Positions 22,807 through 29,007 of a DNA stretch of 34,452 bases are shown here, piece after piece. The number at the start of each line of letters is the position of its first letter. Position 1 is the first letter of the stretch. The DNA lies in the IMG/VR virus record IMGVR_UViG_3300028393_000200, positions 1 to 34,452 of that record; one strand, given 5' to 3'. The notes under the pieces were generated by a model. The model had not been told where the DNA came from. It was given only the letters and a program-made list of their open reading frames with translations, and made no database searches. The translations under genes and the position numbers were made by a program. The DNA is from a virus.

Positions 22807-22971
22807 ATGAACATTGTATGGAAAGCAGAGTTATCAAGGGAGATGATGTCTCATCTATCACTTGACAAACAGAACGAACTTATGAGAACATTAAGTGAGC
22901 AGGTAGATTTTATTGCTGCTGCTTACGAAGTAGGAAAGGAGTTCAAGCATGAGCTACGAGCCACCACTTGA
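22807..22971 (+). CDS. Very small early protein
   Basis: This 54-aa helical, mildly acidic protein has Met/Leu-rich content (SREMMSHLSLDKQNELMRTL). AGAGAGGA lies at good distance before the ATG. Its 3' end overlaps the next gene by 23 bp. The function is unknown. Confidence 0.6.
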   Translation: MNIVWKAELSREMMSHLSLDKQNELMRTLSEQVDFIAAAYEVGKEFKHELRATT

Positions 22972-23083
22972 TGATGACATAGCACTAGGCAACGACGAAC
23001 TATGTGATGATTGCGGTAACCTTATGAGCGAGGATACCTGCGGTGAACCTGATGTAATGTACGAAGAATACTTCGAGAGTTAG
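22949..23083 (+). CDS. Tiny acidic cysteine-containing protein
   Basis: This 44-aa protein is very acidic (14 Asp/Glu) and has CDDC and a later Cys (SEDTCGEPD). The three cysteines could hold a metal, but one short of a complete ribbon. An AGGAAAGGAG site precedes the ATG within the upstream gene. The function is unknown; acidic tiny proteins sometimes mimic DNA. Confidence 0.58.
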   Translation: MSYEPPLDDDIALGNDELCDDCGNLMSEDTCGEPDVMYEEYFES

Positions 23084-23091
23084 GATTAACA

Positions 23092-23364
23092 ATGCAAGGT
23101 CTATGTAATGGTGATGTGAACCCTGACTTGTGGTTCTCTAAAACACTACACAATACAATACGAGCAGTAACTATCTGCTCTTACTGTCCAGTTACAGAAG
23201 CGTGCAAGGTCGAGGGCATGAAGCCTGAGAACATAGACTATGGAGTATGGGGTGGCACGCTATCAGGTGAGCGACTACTAGAAGCAGGCGAACCTATTGA
23301 CACACTAGACAGGGCACAAGCATTAGCCCTTGTCACTAAAGTTAGAGATAGGATTAGCCAATGA
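23092..23364 (+). CDS. WhiB-family iron-sulfur transcription regulator
   Basis: This 90-aa protein has the four cysteines of the family: C5, C29, C32 and C38 (LCNG...ICSYCPVTEACK). These hold a [4Fe-4S] cluster. The DYGVWGGTLSGER turn matches the G[VI]WGG motif that contacts the primary sigma factor's C-terminal domain. Length and order of motifs are normal. WhiB proteins occur in actinobacteria and their phages, and phage copies such as that of mycobacteriophage TM4 alter host gene expression. This one lies in the early block and is translated just before the muralytic gene (ATGA overlap). It probably binds the host sigma factor. Confidence 0.92.
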   Translation: MQGLCNGDVNPDLWFSKTLHNTIRAVTICSYCPVTEACKVEGMKPENIDYGVWGGTLSGERLLEAGEPIDTLDRAQALALVTKVRDRISQ

Positions 23365-23753
23365 AGACACTAAGTTTCTTGCTGCTTGTATTAGCAGTAT
23401 TCTTTGTATCAGACAACTCAACACAAAGCACGAACACAACAGACAAAGTCGTGCAAGTTACTTGGAGTAAGTCAGATAGCAAGGCATACGCTAGAGATAA
23501 ACTCAGCGAGTGGCAAGATAAACAGTGGGCTTGCCTCAACAGTTTATGGGGGAAAGAGTCAGCGTGGAAGCCTGATGCTTACAATAGCGTCAAGGTTATG
23601 GGGAAGCACGCAGGCGGTATCCCTCAACTGTTGGGGCTTGACCCTGCTACACCAGCACCACGACAGATAGAGCGTGGGTTGGATTATATATACTACAGAT
23701 ACGGTACGCCATGCAAAGCATGGTCATACTTTACAAAGAGAGGTAACTACTAA
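23361..23753 (+). CDS. Secreted lytic-transglycosylase-like protein
   Basis: This 130-aa protein has an N-terminal hydrophobic signal segment (MKTLSFLLLVLAVFF, residues 1-16). After a linker, the muralytic domain covers 45-130. WACLNSLWGKESAW carries the probable catalytic Glu66, followed by AGGIPQLLGL and QIERGLDYIYYRYGTPCKAW. These are marks of small soluble-transglycosylase-like domains found at the C-terminus of actinobacterial and phage cell-wall enzymes. The gene overlaps WhiB and is in the early block, away from the lysis cassette. A role in superinfection exclusion or in secretion-dependent lysis is therefore as likely as lysis proper. Confidence 0.82.
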   Translation: MKTLSFLLLVLAVFFVSDNSTQSTNTTDKVVQVTWSKSDSKAYARDKLSEWQDKQWACLNSLWGKESAWKPDAYNSVKVMGKHAGGIPQLLGLDPATPAPRQIERGLDYIYYRYGTPCKAWSYFTKRGNY

Positions 23754-23965
23754 TGAGAGAGACAGACGAGTACAAGGTACTATGTATGGCATGTGATAGA
23801 CCAATCAAAGGTGAGTCACTAATCGTACCAGTACCAGCAAAGGGCAACAGACCAGCTAAGCAGCACATGTTCCATGTGTCAGGACAGGCATGCTCTGATG
23901 CAGCACCAAGCAACAACATTATTTATTCTCGACACGAAGCACATAGAGGTGTTAAAGTTGGCTAA
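23753..23965 (+). CDS. Small zinc-finger-like protein
   Basis: This 70-aa protein has CMACDRPIKG and, later, HMFHVSGQAC, a possible C-x2-C/H-C metal site. Its start shares bases with the upstream stop (TAATG). No family is recognised; a nucleic-acid or protein-binding function is guessed from the metal site only. Confidence 0.6.
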   Translation: MRETDEYKVLCMACDRPIKGESLIVPVPAKGNRPAKQHMFHVSGQACSDAAPSNNIIYSRHEAHRGVKVG

Positions 23966-24182
23966 GCATGTGACTGAGATGAAGCCTGACTATACGCAGG
24001 CTATGGACATACGCGGTGAACCTACTATCGTATGTCCTTGTGGCTGTGAGATATGGAACCTCAAGACTATGTTCGATGATGATGGTGAGATTGGTATGTA
24101 TTTCCTTGACATGGAATGTGCTGAGTGTGGTACACTAGCAACAGCACCAACACCTATAGACACGGAGGAAAGTTATGAGTGA
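23958..24182 (+). CDS. Small zinc-ribbon protein
   Basis: This protein of about 74 aa has two cysteine knuckles: CPCGC (near residue 27) and CAECG (near 57). Between them lies EIWNLKTMFDDDGEIG. Together they form a typical zinc-ribbon pair. The start is uncertain: the TTG at 23958-23960 gives MAKHVTEMKPD, overlaps the upstream stop and has AGAGGTG in front; a GTG or ATG slightly downstream is possible. The frame is open further upstream, but that part overlaps the neighbour and looks non-coding. Confidence 0.6.
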   Translation: MAKHVTEMKPDYTQAMDIRGEPTIVCPCGCEIWNLKTMFDDDGEIGMYFLDMECAECGTLATAPTPIDTEESYE

Positions 24183-24354
24183 GTTCTTACATGAGATAGT
24201 AAGAGAAAGAAACTTTAATCAAGATGCAATGGAATCAGTAAACACTTGGGTTGACCCATGGGATATACCTATCCCATATGCATTAAACATGCAAGGTAAT
24301 CTTATCGATGATATTATTCAGCGTGATAATAGAGAAAGAGATAACAATGGCTAG
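24175..24354 (+). CDS. Small unknown protein
   Basis: This 59-aa protein is acidic and helical at both ends (SEFLHEIVRERNFNQDAMES, LIDDIIQRDNRERDNNG), with a middle VDPWDIPIPYALNM segment. The upstream sequence GGAGGAA is a strong ribosome-binding site, and both ends overlap neighbours by 8 nt. The function is unknown. Confidence 0.62.
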   Translation: MSEFLHEIVRERNFNQDAMESVNTWVDPWDIPIPYALNMQGNLIDDIIQRDNRERDNNG

Positions 24355-24523
24355 TTATGAATACAAATGTGATGCTGACTCATCAGTCATCACTGTTACT
24401 AGAGGCATGACAGAGGATGAGATTGTCCCTTACTGTGACACATGCAATGAACCAATGTCCAGACTATACAGTGCGCCACCAGTTAAGTTCAATGGTGTTG
24501 GCTTCTATTCAACAGGAGGTTAA
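24347..24523 (+). CDS. FmdB-like zinc-ribbon protein
   Basis: This 58-aa protein begins MASYEYKCDAD and has CDTCNEPMSRLYSAPPVKFN, then GFYSTGG. It is related to the short FmdB-type regulatory zinc ribbons, which start with a similar YEYxC and end with a conserved GxGFYxT segment. The first knuckle is reduced to one Cys. The ATG at 24347 is preferred to an upstream one because the family begins at this Met. The exact role is unknown. Confidence 0.72.
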   Translation: MASYEYKCDADSSVITVTRGMTEDEIVPYCDTCNEPMSRLYSAPPVKFNGVGFYSTGG

Positions 24524-24524
24524 G

Positions 24525-24698
24525 ATGGATTGCCTATGTAATAATGGCGGTTGCTCCGCCTGTGAACCAACCAATGATGAACTTCAATTTGCTAGCATGA
24601 AAGAGATTGAAGAGTTCTATGACATACATAGTGAAGACTTGTATGTTGACCCAGCAGAGTTAGACCTAGAAGACATTGAGGATTTCCTTGATGAGTAG
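24525..24698 (+). CDS. Tiny acidic zinc-binding-like protein
   Basis: This 57-aa protein has a Cys cluster at the N-terminus (MDCLCNNGGCSACEP) and an acidic tail (DLEDIEDFLDE). It has the strongest ribosome-binding site in the area (AGGAGGT, 5 nt before the ATG), which decides this start over longer frames. Four cysteines within 11 residues could bind zinc or a cluster. The function is unknown. Confidence 0.66.
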   Translation: MDCLCNNGGCSACEPTNDELQFASMKEIEEFYDIHSEDLYVDPAELDLEDIEDFLDE

Positions 24699-24816
24699 AT
24701 ATAAAGCAACTAAGTTCTCGGTTGTCTTTTTAATTATAGCATTGCTAGGAGGAACAGGAATTTATCTATCCCTGTTCTTCCTAGCGATGATACTTCTAGT
24801 CGGTAACTTCCTCTGA
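24691..24816 (+). CDS. Small two-span membrane protein
   Basis: This 41-aa protein (MSRYKATKFSVVFLIIALLG then GTGIYLSLFFLAMILLVGNF) has a basic N-terminus and two hydrophobic segments (9-22 and 24-41) around a Gly-Gly-Thr-Gly turn. It overlaps the upstream stop by 8 nt. Its end overlaps the convergent sigma-like gene by 21 bp. A holin-like or membrane-modulating role is possible, but no family is recognised. Confidence 0.58.
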   Translation: MSRYKATKFSVVFLIIALLGGTGIYLSLFFLAMILLVGNFL

Positions 24817-25476
24817 AAGAGTGGCTCCCTCTGTCGATGTACTCTCTTTGTCGACAGAGGTTGAGTCCTCATCTCTGAATGGTTTATACCCACCCATCTT
24901 CCCAATCATACGATTGAGCGCACGCTTGGTACGCATACGAGCAGCATCTTCAGTACCTAATTGCAGTATGTTTGCAATCTCTTTATAATCCATTGACTCA
25001 GCATAGCGTAGAAAGATTATACGCCTGTCATCTTTAGCTAACTTCCAATAACCCCAGTCAACTTCAATCATCATTGCCATTAGGTTACCGCCTTCAGATG
25101 GTGCTGATGTGCCACCTCCACCACCCATATTCAATTGCGGTGTGATAGTTATGTCTTGTCGTAACACAGCAGGCAAGATTGCTTCAACAACCTCAGGTGC
25201 ATAGTAAAATAAATCAGATACCTCATAGCCTAGTGACTTGGCTTTCCAACGCTGACAATAATCCAACGCTTGATTGCGCAATGAACGATACAATAAGTTC
25301 TTTGCATCTCGCTTGCCTATTGCTTCCCAATCATCTAACTTATTAGGGTGCTCAGCAAACCATTCATACAATGACTGCTTGATATCATCATACTCTACCA
25401 TGCTATACTTGCGATGGTACTCTGATGCTACTGCTATTACAATATAATCCCAAGGTTCAATGCGTTGCCAGTTCAT
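24796..25476 (-). CDS. Sigma-factor-like regulator
   Basis: This 226-aa protein resembles a small sigma-70-type factor. Residues about 20-85 are helical with YDDIKQSLYEWFAEHPNKLD and LYRSLRNQALDYCQRWKAKS, recalling sigma region 2. Residues about 145-195 (KDDRRIIFLRYAESMDYKEI, ANILQLGTEDAARMRTKRAL, NRMIG) form the region-4 helix-turn-helix that reads -35 boxes. Between them is a Gly-rich linker (LNMGGGGGTSAP). The tail is Ser/Thr/Glu-rich. It is the last gene of the minus-strand replication block and overlaps the nuclease gene by 20 bp. A switch to late transcription is a natural guess. Confidence 0.78.
   Translation of the reverse strand: MNWQRIEPWDYIVIAVASEYHRKYSMVEYDDIKQSLYEWFAEHPNKLDDWEAIGKRDAKNLLYRSLRNQALDYCQRWKAKSLGYEVSDLFYYAPEVVEAILPAVLRQDITITPQLNMGGGGGTSAPSEGGNLMAMMIEVDWGYWKLAKDDRRIIFLRYAESMDYKEIANILQLGTEDAARMRTKRALNRMIGKMGGYKPFRDEDSTSVDKESTSTEGATLSEEVTD
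24828..24860. terminator. Inverted repeat at the convergent junction
   Basis: CCTCTGTCGA (24828-24837) and TCGACAGAGG (24851-24860) form a perfect 10-bp stem with a 13-nt loop. It lies where the plus-strand early block meets the minus-strand replication block. There is no U-run on either side. It also codes for the Ser/Thr-rich end of the sigma-like protein. Transcription stop or RNA stabilisation is inferred. Confidence 0.45.
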
Positions 25477-25867
25477 CTGCCATTGCTTTCTTATATAGTC
25501 TTGTCGCGGACATTAAATCATCTACAGTAATTAGGTATCCCTTACTAATGTTTGGTGGGATGTTACACGTAATATCACGGCCAAACTCTTTCACCGCATA
25601 GCGTAACGCATCTGTCGGTACAATCAACGTACTTTCTTCTAACACAAATGCCCAGTATGCTGCCTCAGTTACACCTAATCCTGATGGTGCCCAATCCTCA
25701 ATCTTCTTGAAGTAACATTCAGTTTCAATGTATAGATTGTTTGTCTTGGCCCACTTGCGGTCACGCTTGACTTCTACTGTGCGTCCACCAGTAAGCAACT
25801 CATCTACTAACTGCTCACCCTTGCGCCCGTATCCAAAATCTAAATCGAATGAAGATTTATTAGTCAT
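25457..25867 (-). CDS. PD-(D/E)XK nuclease-like protein
   Basis: This 136-aa protein has an N-terminal pattern FDLDFGYGRKGEQLVDELLT, then TVEVKRDRKW and LYIETEC. The E-x-K of VEVK and the acidic ETE that follows fit the active site of PD-(D/E)XK nucleases, as in phage resolvase- or exonuclease-like proteins. Its end overlaps the sigma-like gene by 20 bp and its start overlaps the next gene by 8 bp. A structure-specific DNA cleavage role in replication or recombination is inferred. Confidence 0.75.
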   Translation of the reverse strand: MTNKSSFDLDFGYGRKGEQLVDELLTGGRTVEVKRDRKWAKTNNLYIETECYFKKIEDWAPSGLGVTEAAYWAFVLEESTLIVPTDALRYAVKEFGRDITCNIPPNISKGYLITVDDLMSATRLYKKAMADELATH

Positions 25868-26246
25868 TGTCCCATTGCTTTCGTAGAACTAGCAACCCAA
25901 TGATTGCATAGTTAGCCATATCCTTGAATGAATCTTCTAAGGATTCGTGCTCAGGGTTTGCACCACTGTCAATCAGGTTATTGATTCGTGCTAACTTATC
26001 ATGCATTCGTACGCGCAAGCCATTGATTGCACCGCCAGGTGCTTGCGATATATTCTTAGGACCATAGTCTTTATGCTTACTCAACAACAAGTCAGAGAGT
26101 TCTTTGATTGTGTTGCTCAAGTGCACTTCTATATGGACTTCGCGTACAATAGAGGTATCGCTAAGGTTATCTTTAGCTGACCGTCTACCTTCTGATACGA
26201 CTCTATCTTCAATCCCAGTCCTGATACGTATTGGATAATCTGCCAT
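25860..26246 (-). CDS. DUF1599 / Nmad1-like protein
   Basis: This 128-aa helical protein has LLLSKHKDYGPKNISQAPGG, GLRVRMHDKLARINNLI, SLEDSFKDMANYAIIGLLVL. It matches the all-alpha DUF1599 family, also called nucleotide modification-associated domain 1. That family is often found near phage base-modification or nucleotide-metabolism genes. The conserved Lys-x-x-x-Tyr-Gly, Asp-Lys and Glu-Asp-x-x-x-Asp positions are present. No base-modification enzyme is visible in the window, so the role is open. Confidence 0.8.
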   Translation of the reverse strand: MADYPIRIRTGIEDRVVSEGRRSAKDNLSDTSIVREVHIEVHLSNTIKELSDLLLSKHKDYGPKNISQAPGGAINGLRVRMHDKLARINNLIDSGANPEHESLEDSFKDMANYAIIGLLVLRKQWDND

Positions 26247-26252
26247 ATCTCC

Positions 26253-26591
26253 TCATTCTCCATCTTCAAGTAAGTGTTTGAGTTCGTCATCAATCCCTGC
26301 CATACTAGTGCCAACAATCATATCTTCAATCACATCAACTATCACATCAGGTTCTGTCTCTGCCATGAATAGAGTCATGAATGTATCCTGTGTTATCTTC
26401 TCAATTAATTCAGGTTCATTAGAATGTTTATACATACATTTAAGTAATGACCCTACCATTAAACGATAACCATTAGGTAAGATTAATGCTGGGTCAAACT
26501 CTTCATCATCTTCTAACAAGTGGTCAACTGCTTCGAATACATCTTCAAATGTCTGACCACATTGTGGGCAAGGGTGTATCTTATTCTTCAT
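26253..26591 (-). CDS. Acidic zinc-finger protein of unknown function
   Basis: This 112-aa protein begins with a CPQCGQTFEDVFEAVDH segment, a C-x2-C...H zinc-finger-like site, and continues with acidic helices (ELIEKITQDTFMTLFMAETE, DELKHLLEDGE). Its start overlaps the TOPRIM gene by 11 bp. Acidic helical proteins in replication blocks can act as DNA mimics or adaptors; the role is unknown. Confidence 0.68.
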   Translation of the reverse strand: MKNKIHPCPQCGQTFEDVFEAVDHLLEDDEEFDPALILPNGYRLMVGSLLKCMYKHSNEPELIEKITQDTFMTLFMAETEPDVIVDVIEDMIVGTSMAGIDDELKHLLEDGE

Positions 26592-27210
26592 TAGTTAGTC
26601 CCATCTTTTCTTTGATGAACTGTGCACCATATTTAGTATAGGCTGAGTTAACATCTTCTCCATCTCCGAAGGAGACAGTTGTTACTGGAAGTTCTCTTGC
26701 CAAACTGTTTGCGAACTCACGCCCTGGGGCATCACCATCAGCAAAGACAAAGACTCTTTCAAAGTCTGCAAGTAATCTTGTATAATGTTTCTTCCAACTG
26801 TTAGCACCAGGAACTCCAACACATGGAACACCAATCAAGCGGGACATAGTAAGGGTATCTAACTCTCCCTCGCATATCCCAATCCAATCACCAGCACGTT
26901 CAATGTCAAGTACATTATACATACGAGTATCACTACCAACCATGCCCATATACTTTGGTTCAACAGCAGGGTTAAGAGAACGGAAACGCAAGTCAACAAC
27001 ACCAGTCTTTGTAATGTACGGTATACTGAGTCGTCCAGTATACTGTTCATGTCCTGGCTCAGGCTCCGCGACTACGCCTAATCGTGCCAACCGTGCCACT
27101 TCCATTGTGATACCCCTGCTTCGAAGGTAGTCTTCGGCCAGATGAATACTTTCCTGATACTTCTTTGATGCTATGCCCAAGAGTTCCTTCTGCGAACTTT
27201 GCTGCTTCAT
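26581..27210 (-). CDS. Primase TOPRIM catalytic domain (second half of split primase)
   Basis: This protein of about 209 aa is the catalytic half of a DnaG-like primase. The N-terminal part (HLAEDYLRSRGITMEVARLA, GRLSIPYITKTGVVDLRFRS) matches the region between zinc and TOPRIM domains of DnaG primases. The TOPRIM core is WIGICEGELDTLTMSRL (metal-binding Glu), then GVPGANSWKKH and VFVFADGDAPGREFAN, where DGD is the second acidic motif. The ATG at 27208-27210 (MKQQSSQKEL) is chosen as the start; the frame is open further upstream. It overlaps the CHC2 gene by about 150 bp in a frame offset by +1, which looks like one primase split in two. RNA primers for replication are the probable product. 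Confidence 0.85.
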   Translation of the reverse strand: MKQQSSQKELLGIASKKYQESIHLAEDYLRSRGITMEVARLARLGVVAEPEPGHEQYTGRLSIPYITKTGVVDLRFRSLNPAVEPKYMGMVGSDTRMYNVLDIERAGDWIGICEGELDTLTMSRLIGVPCVGVPGANSWKKHYTRLLADFERVFVFADGDAPGREFANSLARELPVTTVSFGDGEDVNSAYTKYGAQFIKEKMGLTNEE

Positions 27211-27424
27211 GTATGTCGCACCTTTCCTGTTGTGCAATAATCTGTAAACTATTTCCTTGTACACCACACGCGAAACAAACAAAAAGATTGTTATCTAAGT
27301 TAGCTGTACCTGATTGATGGCTGTCCCCATGGAATGGACACTTAAGGTTTGCTTGTCCATGGTCACGAAGAATACTAGCACCGTAGTGTTCAAGCACTGA
27401 CTTGATGCTAGGTAAATCATTCAC
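27059..27424 (-). CDS. Primase CHC2 zinc-binding domain (first half of split primase)
   Basis: This 121-aa protein has the DnaG zinc-binding domain: LKCPFHGDSHQSGTANLDNN, FVCFACGVQGNSLQIIAQQE. The four metal ligands are Cys29, His32 (CPFH) and the CFAC pair. The domain ends near residue 75 (HEAAKFAEG). The last 45 residues (KYSSGRRLPSKQGYHNGSGT) have no family resemblance and overlap the TOPRIM gene in another frame, so they may be a translation past the point where the real primase changes frame. It begins within the nuclease gene by an 8-bp overlap. See the finding on the split. Confidence 0.82.
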   Translation of the reverse strand: MNDLPSIKSVLEHYGASILRDHGQANLKCPFHGDSHQSGTANLDNNLFVCFACGVQGNSLQIIAQQERCDIHEAAKFAEGTLGHSIKEVSGKYSSGRRLPSKQGYHNGSGTVGTIRRSRGA

Positions 27425-27785
27425 CGAATATATCCCCTAATCTAAATACCAAGTAGGCGTCCGCAATGGCTTTGCCTCTCGCTTTAATGATGAGCGCAGG
27501 TGTAATCTGGTCTCTCGATAATCCTCGGGCTTCAGCATAATGCGTTGCTTCCAACTGCGCTTCTCTGGTCCAACCACTGAGGTCGACTTTGTTTCCTGCA
27601 CCTGGGGCTTTTGCTTCAATGACTCCAATCGAGCCAAGGAAATCCGAAGAGACAACAATATCTCCTTCATCTCGTGCACCTGTTCTTGCAAGTCGTTCAG
27701 CGTTGTATCCATTTGTGCGAAAGTAATTTCGTAAGTCTGTTTCAAAGGTTGCTCCTCTAGCCTTATGGCTTTTTCTAGTTGTCAT
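27417..27785 (-). CDS. Holliday-junction-resolvase-like nuclease
   Basis: This 122-aa protein has KARGATFETDLRNYFRTNGY, RLARTGARDEGDIVV and VIEAKAPG. The Glu, Asp and E-x-K signature, with GD before the beta strand and EAK after it, is that of PD-(D/E)XK resolvases of the Hjc/VRR type. The length is right for a single-domain enzyme. It lies between primase and helicase, so it may process branched DNA during replication, recombination or before packaging. The end overlaps the CHC2 gene by 8 bp. Confidence 0.8.
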   Translation of the reverse strand: MTTRKSHKARGATFETDLRNYFRTNGYNAERLARTGARDEGDIVVSSDFLGSIGVIEAKAPGAGNKVDLSGWTREAQLEATHYAEARGLSRDQITPALIIKARGKAIADAYLVFRLGDIFGE

Positions 27786-27787
27786 AT

Positions 27788-28570
27788 CTACACATTCTCT
27801 GGTATGTCGTCGATGAACATATACTCTGGATTAAAGGCTACCCATGTCATGAGTCCTCCTCCTGCATCAGCTCTACCGTATCTATTCTTAACAGGTGCAA
27901 CACCCATAGAAGTACCAACAACGCCGAGGGTACATATAAGAGCAGGAAGTTGAGCAACCTTGCCCTGAATAGCGGAGCGCGGTTGACACGGGCTGCCTGG
28001 GACAGCCTCCGAAGTGTGGTGTAGTACAACCACTGCAGCATTAGTCGCTCTCGCAAGATACTTTAACTCCTTCATTACTGCTCGCATAGATGCGAACTCT
28101 TCGCCACCATCGGTGGCTACGTCCATTAAATTATCTACTACAATAAGAGTTGGTGGGCAACCCCATAGTTCTTCGAATGCTTGCACCTCTTCATCAATAT
28201 CCTGAAGTGTTGGTGCTGATTCAAATGACCATACAATATGTGAACCCTTAGCAAGTGTTGCCTTAGTCCAGCCATGGTCCACATTCATTAATGCTTCTAC
28301 ATCTGATTGAGACTTACCTGAAATCATTGAGGCTAATCGCATAGCCATAGTGTGTGCGTTGGTATCTGCTGAAACATAAAGTGTGGGGACTTTCATTTTC
28401 AAAGCAAGTGCTAGTGCTAGTGTTGACTTACCTACTCCAGGCGCAGCGGCGAACATCGAAACCTCAGAACGCCTGATGATAATCTTGTTACTTTCGAATG
28501 CCTTAAAGCAACTAGGGAGCGGTTCTCCACCAATACTGGAACGACCAACTGAGCGGACAAGTGTACGCAT
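27788..28570 (-). CDS. DnaB/RecA-like replicative helicase ATPase
   Basis: This 260-aa protein contains a RecA-fold ATPase. Walker A is APGVGKST (43-50); the Walker B Asp is in TLIVVDNLMD (about 146). Other DnaB/RepA-like features are PTLYVSADTN, VVVLHHTSEA and a late LMTWVAFNPE. There is no DnaB-type N-terminal domain, so it resembles the small AAA_25-type helicases of phages. It is adjacent to the primase and nuclease genes and likely unwinds DNA at the fork. The start at 28568-28570 is ATG; the next gene upstream lies beyond a hairpin. Confidence 0.88.
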   Translation of the reverse strand: MRTLVRSVGRSSIGGEPLPSCFKAFESNKIIIRRSEVSMFAAAPGVGKSTLALALALKMKVPTLYVSADTNAHTMAMRLASMISGKSQSDVEALMNVDHGWTKATLAKGSHIVWSFESAPTLQDIDEEVQAFEELWGCPPTLIVVDNLMDVATDGGEEFASMRAVMKELKYLARATNAAVVVLHHTSEAVPGSPCQPRSAIQGKVAQLPALICTLGVVGTSMGVAPVKNRYGRADAGGGLMTWVAFNPEYMFIDDIPENV

Positions 28571-28596
28571 TCTTCATCATTCCCTTCTTTATAGAA

Positions 28597-28639
28597 AGAA
28601 CGCAGCCACTTCTGTGGTACGTTTCGGTAGCTGCGTTCT
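28597..28639 (-). terminator. Intergenic hairpin before helicase gene
   Basis: AGAACGCAGC (28597-28606) pairs with GCTGCGTTCT (28630-28639) as a perfect 10-bp stem. It encloses CCAC/GTGG (28606-28617). Read on the minus strand it is followed by TTCTAT, so it looks like a weak terminator or attenuator between the putative ssDNA-binding protein and the helicase. Confidence 0.6.
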
Positions 28640-28652
28640 CTCATCTATTTAA

Positions 28653-28994
28653 TTAAAACGGTGCGTCTGTCATTGCCTTGCGGACATCTACATTGAAGTG
28701 CTTAAGTGTCTTACCACCACCACGGTCTTCAATAGATATAAACTTAACAGCAAGATAGTCACCCTGTTCAGGGCGCTTATCTGCCAGTGCCATCTTCAAT
28801 CGAACCTGGCCTGCTGTTAGCGTACGCTCACCTTCATTGGTATGAAGTACAATCTTTGGTGCAATAGTACCATCGTCCCATGTCTGAAGACCGACACTTA
28901 GTACTGTTCCTTCTACTGAGTCACCGATGCTTTTGAAATTAACATAGGCCCCACTTGATTCATTCTTGAACTCAGGATTATCCCAGATGCTCAT
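28653..28994 (-). CDS. Possible ssDNA-binding (OB-fold) protein
   Basis: This 113-aa protein has the beta-rich layout SIGDSVEGTVLSVGLQTWDD, APKIVLHTNEGERTLTAGQV and YLAVKFISIEDRGGGKTLKH, suggestive of an OB-fold. Similar small proteins in phage replication blocks serve as single-stranded DNA-binding proteins, but the identity is by layout and position only. It lies 13 bp from the next gene and precedes the helicase, separated by a hairpin that could set their ratio. Confidence 0.6.
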   Translation of the reverse strand: MSIWDNPEFKNESSGAYVNFKSIGDSVEGTVLSVGLQTWDDGTIAPKIVLHTNEGERTLTAGQVRLKMALADKRPEQGDYLAVKFISIEDRGGGKTLKHFNVDVRKAMTDAPF

Positions 28995-29007
28995 TGTTTC
29001 CCTCTCG

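Noticed and set aside
23874-24182. Longer form of the zinc-ribbon protein starting at 23874
   Set aside because: The extra N-terminus overlaps the preceding gene by 92 bp and looks non-coding; the TTG at 23958 with AGAGGTG is a better start.
27437-27745. 102-aa minus-strand frame inside the resolvase-like gene with coiled-coil-like composition
   Set aside because: It lies wholly within a frame with clear nuclease motifs, has no distinct ribosome-binding site and its C-terminus has no family likeness; overprinting cannot be excluded but is not supported.
28432-28644. 70-aa minus-strand frame spanning the hairpin before the helicase
   Set aside because: It runs through the inverted repeat and the Walker A coding region in another frame; no motif.
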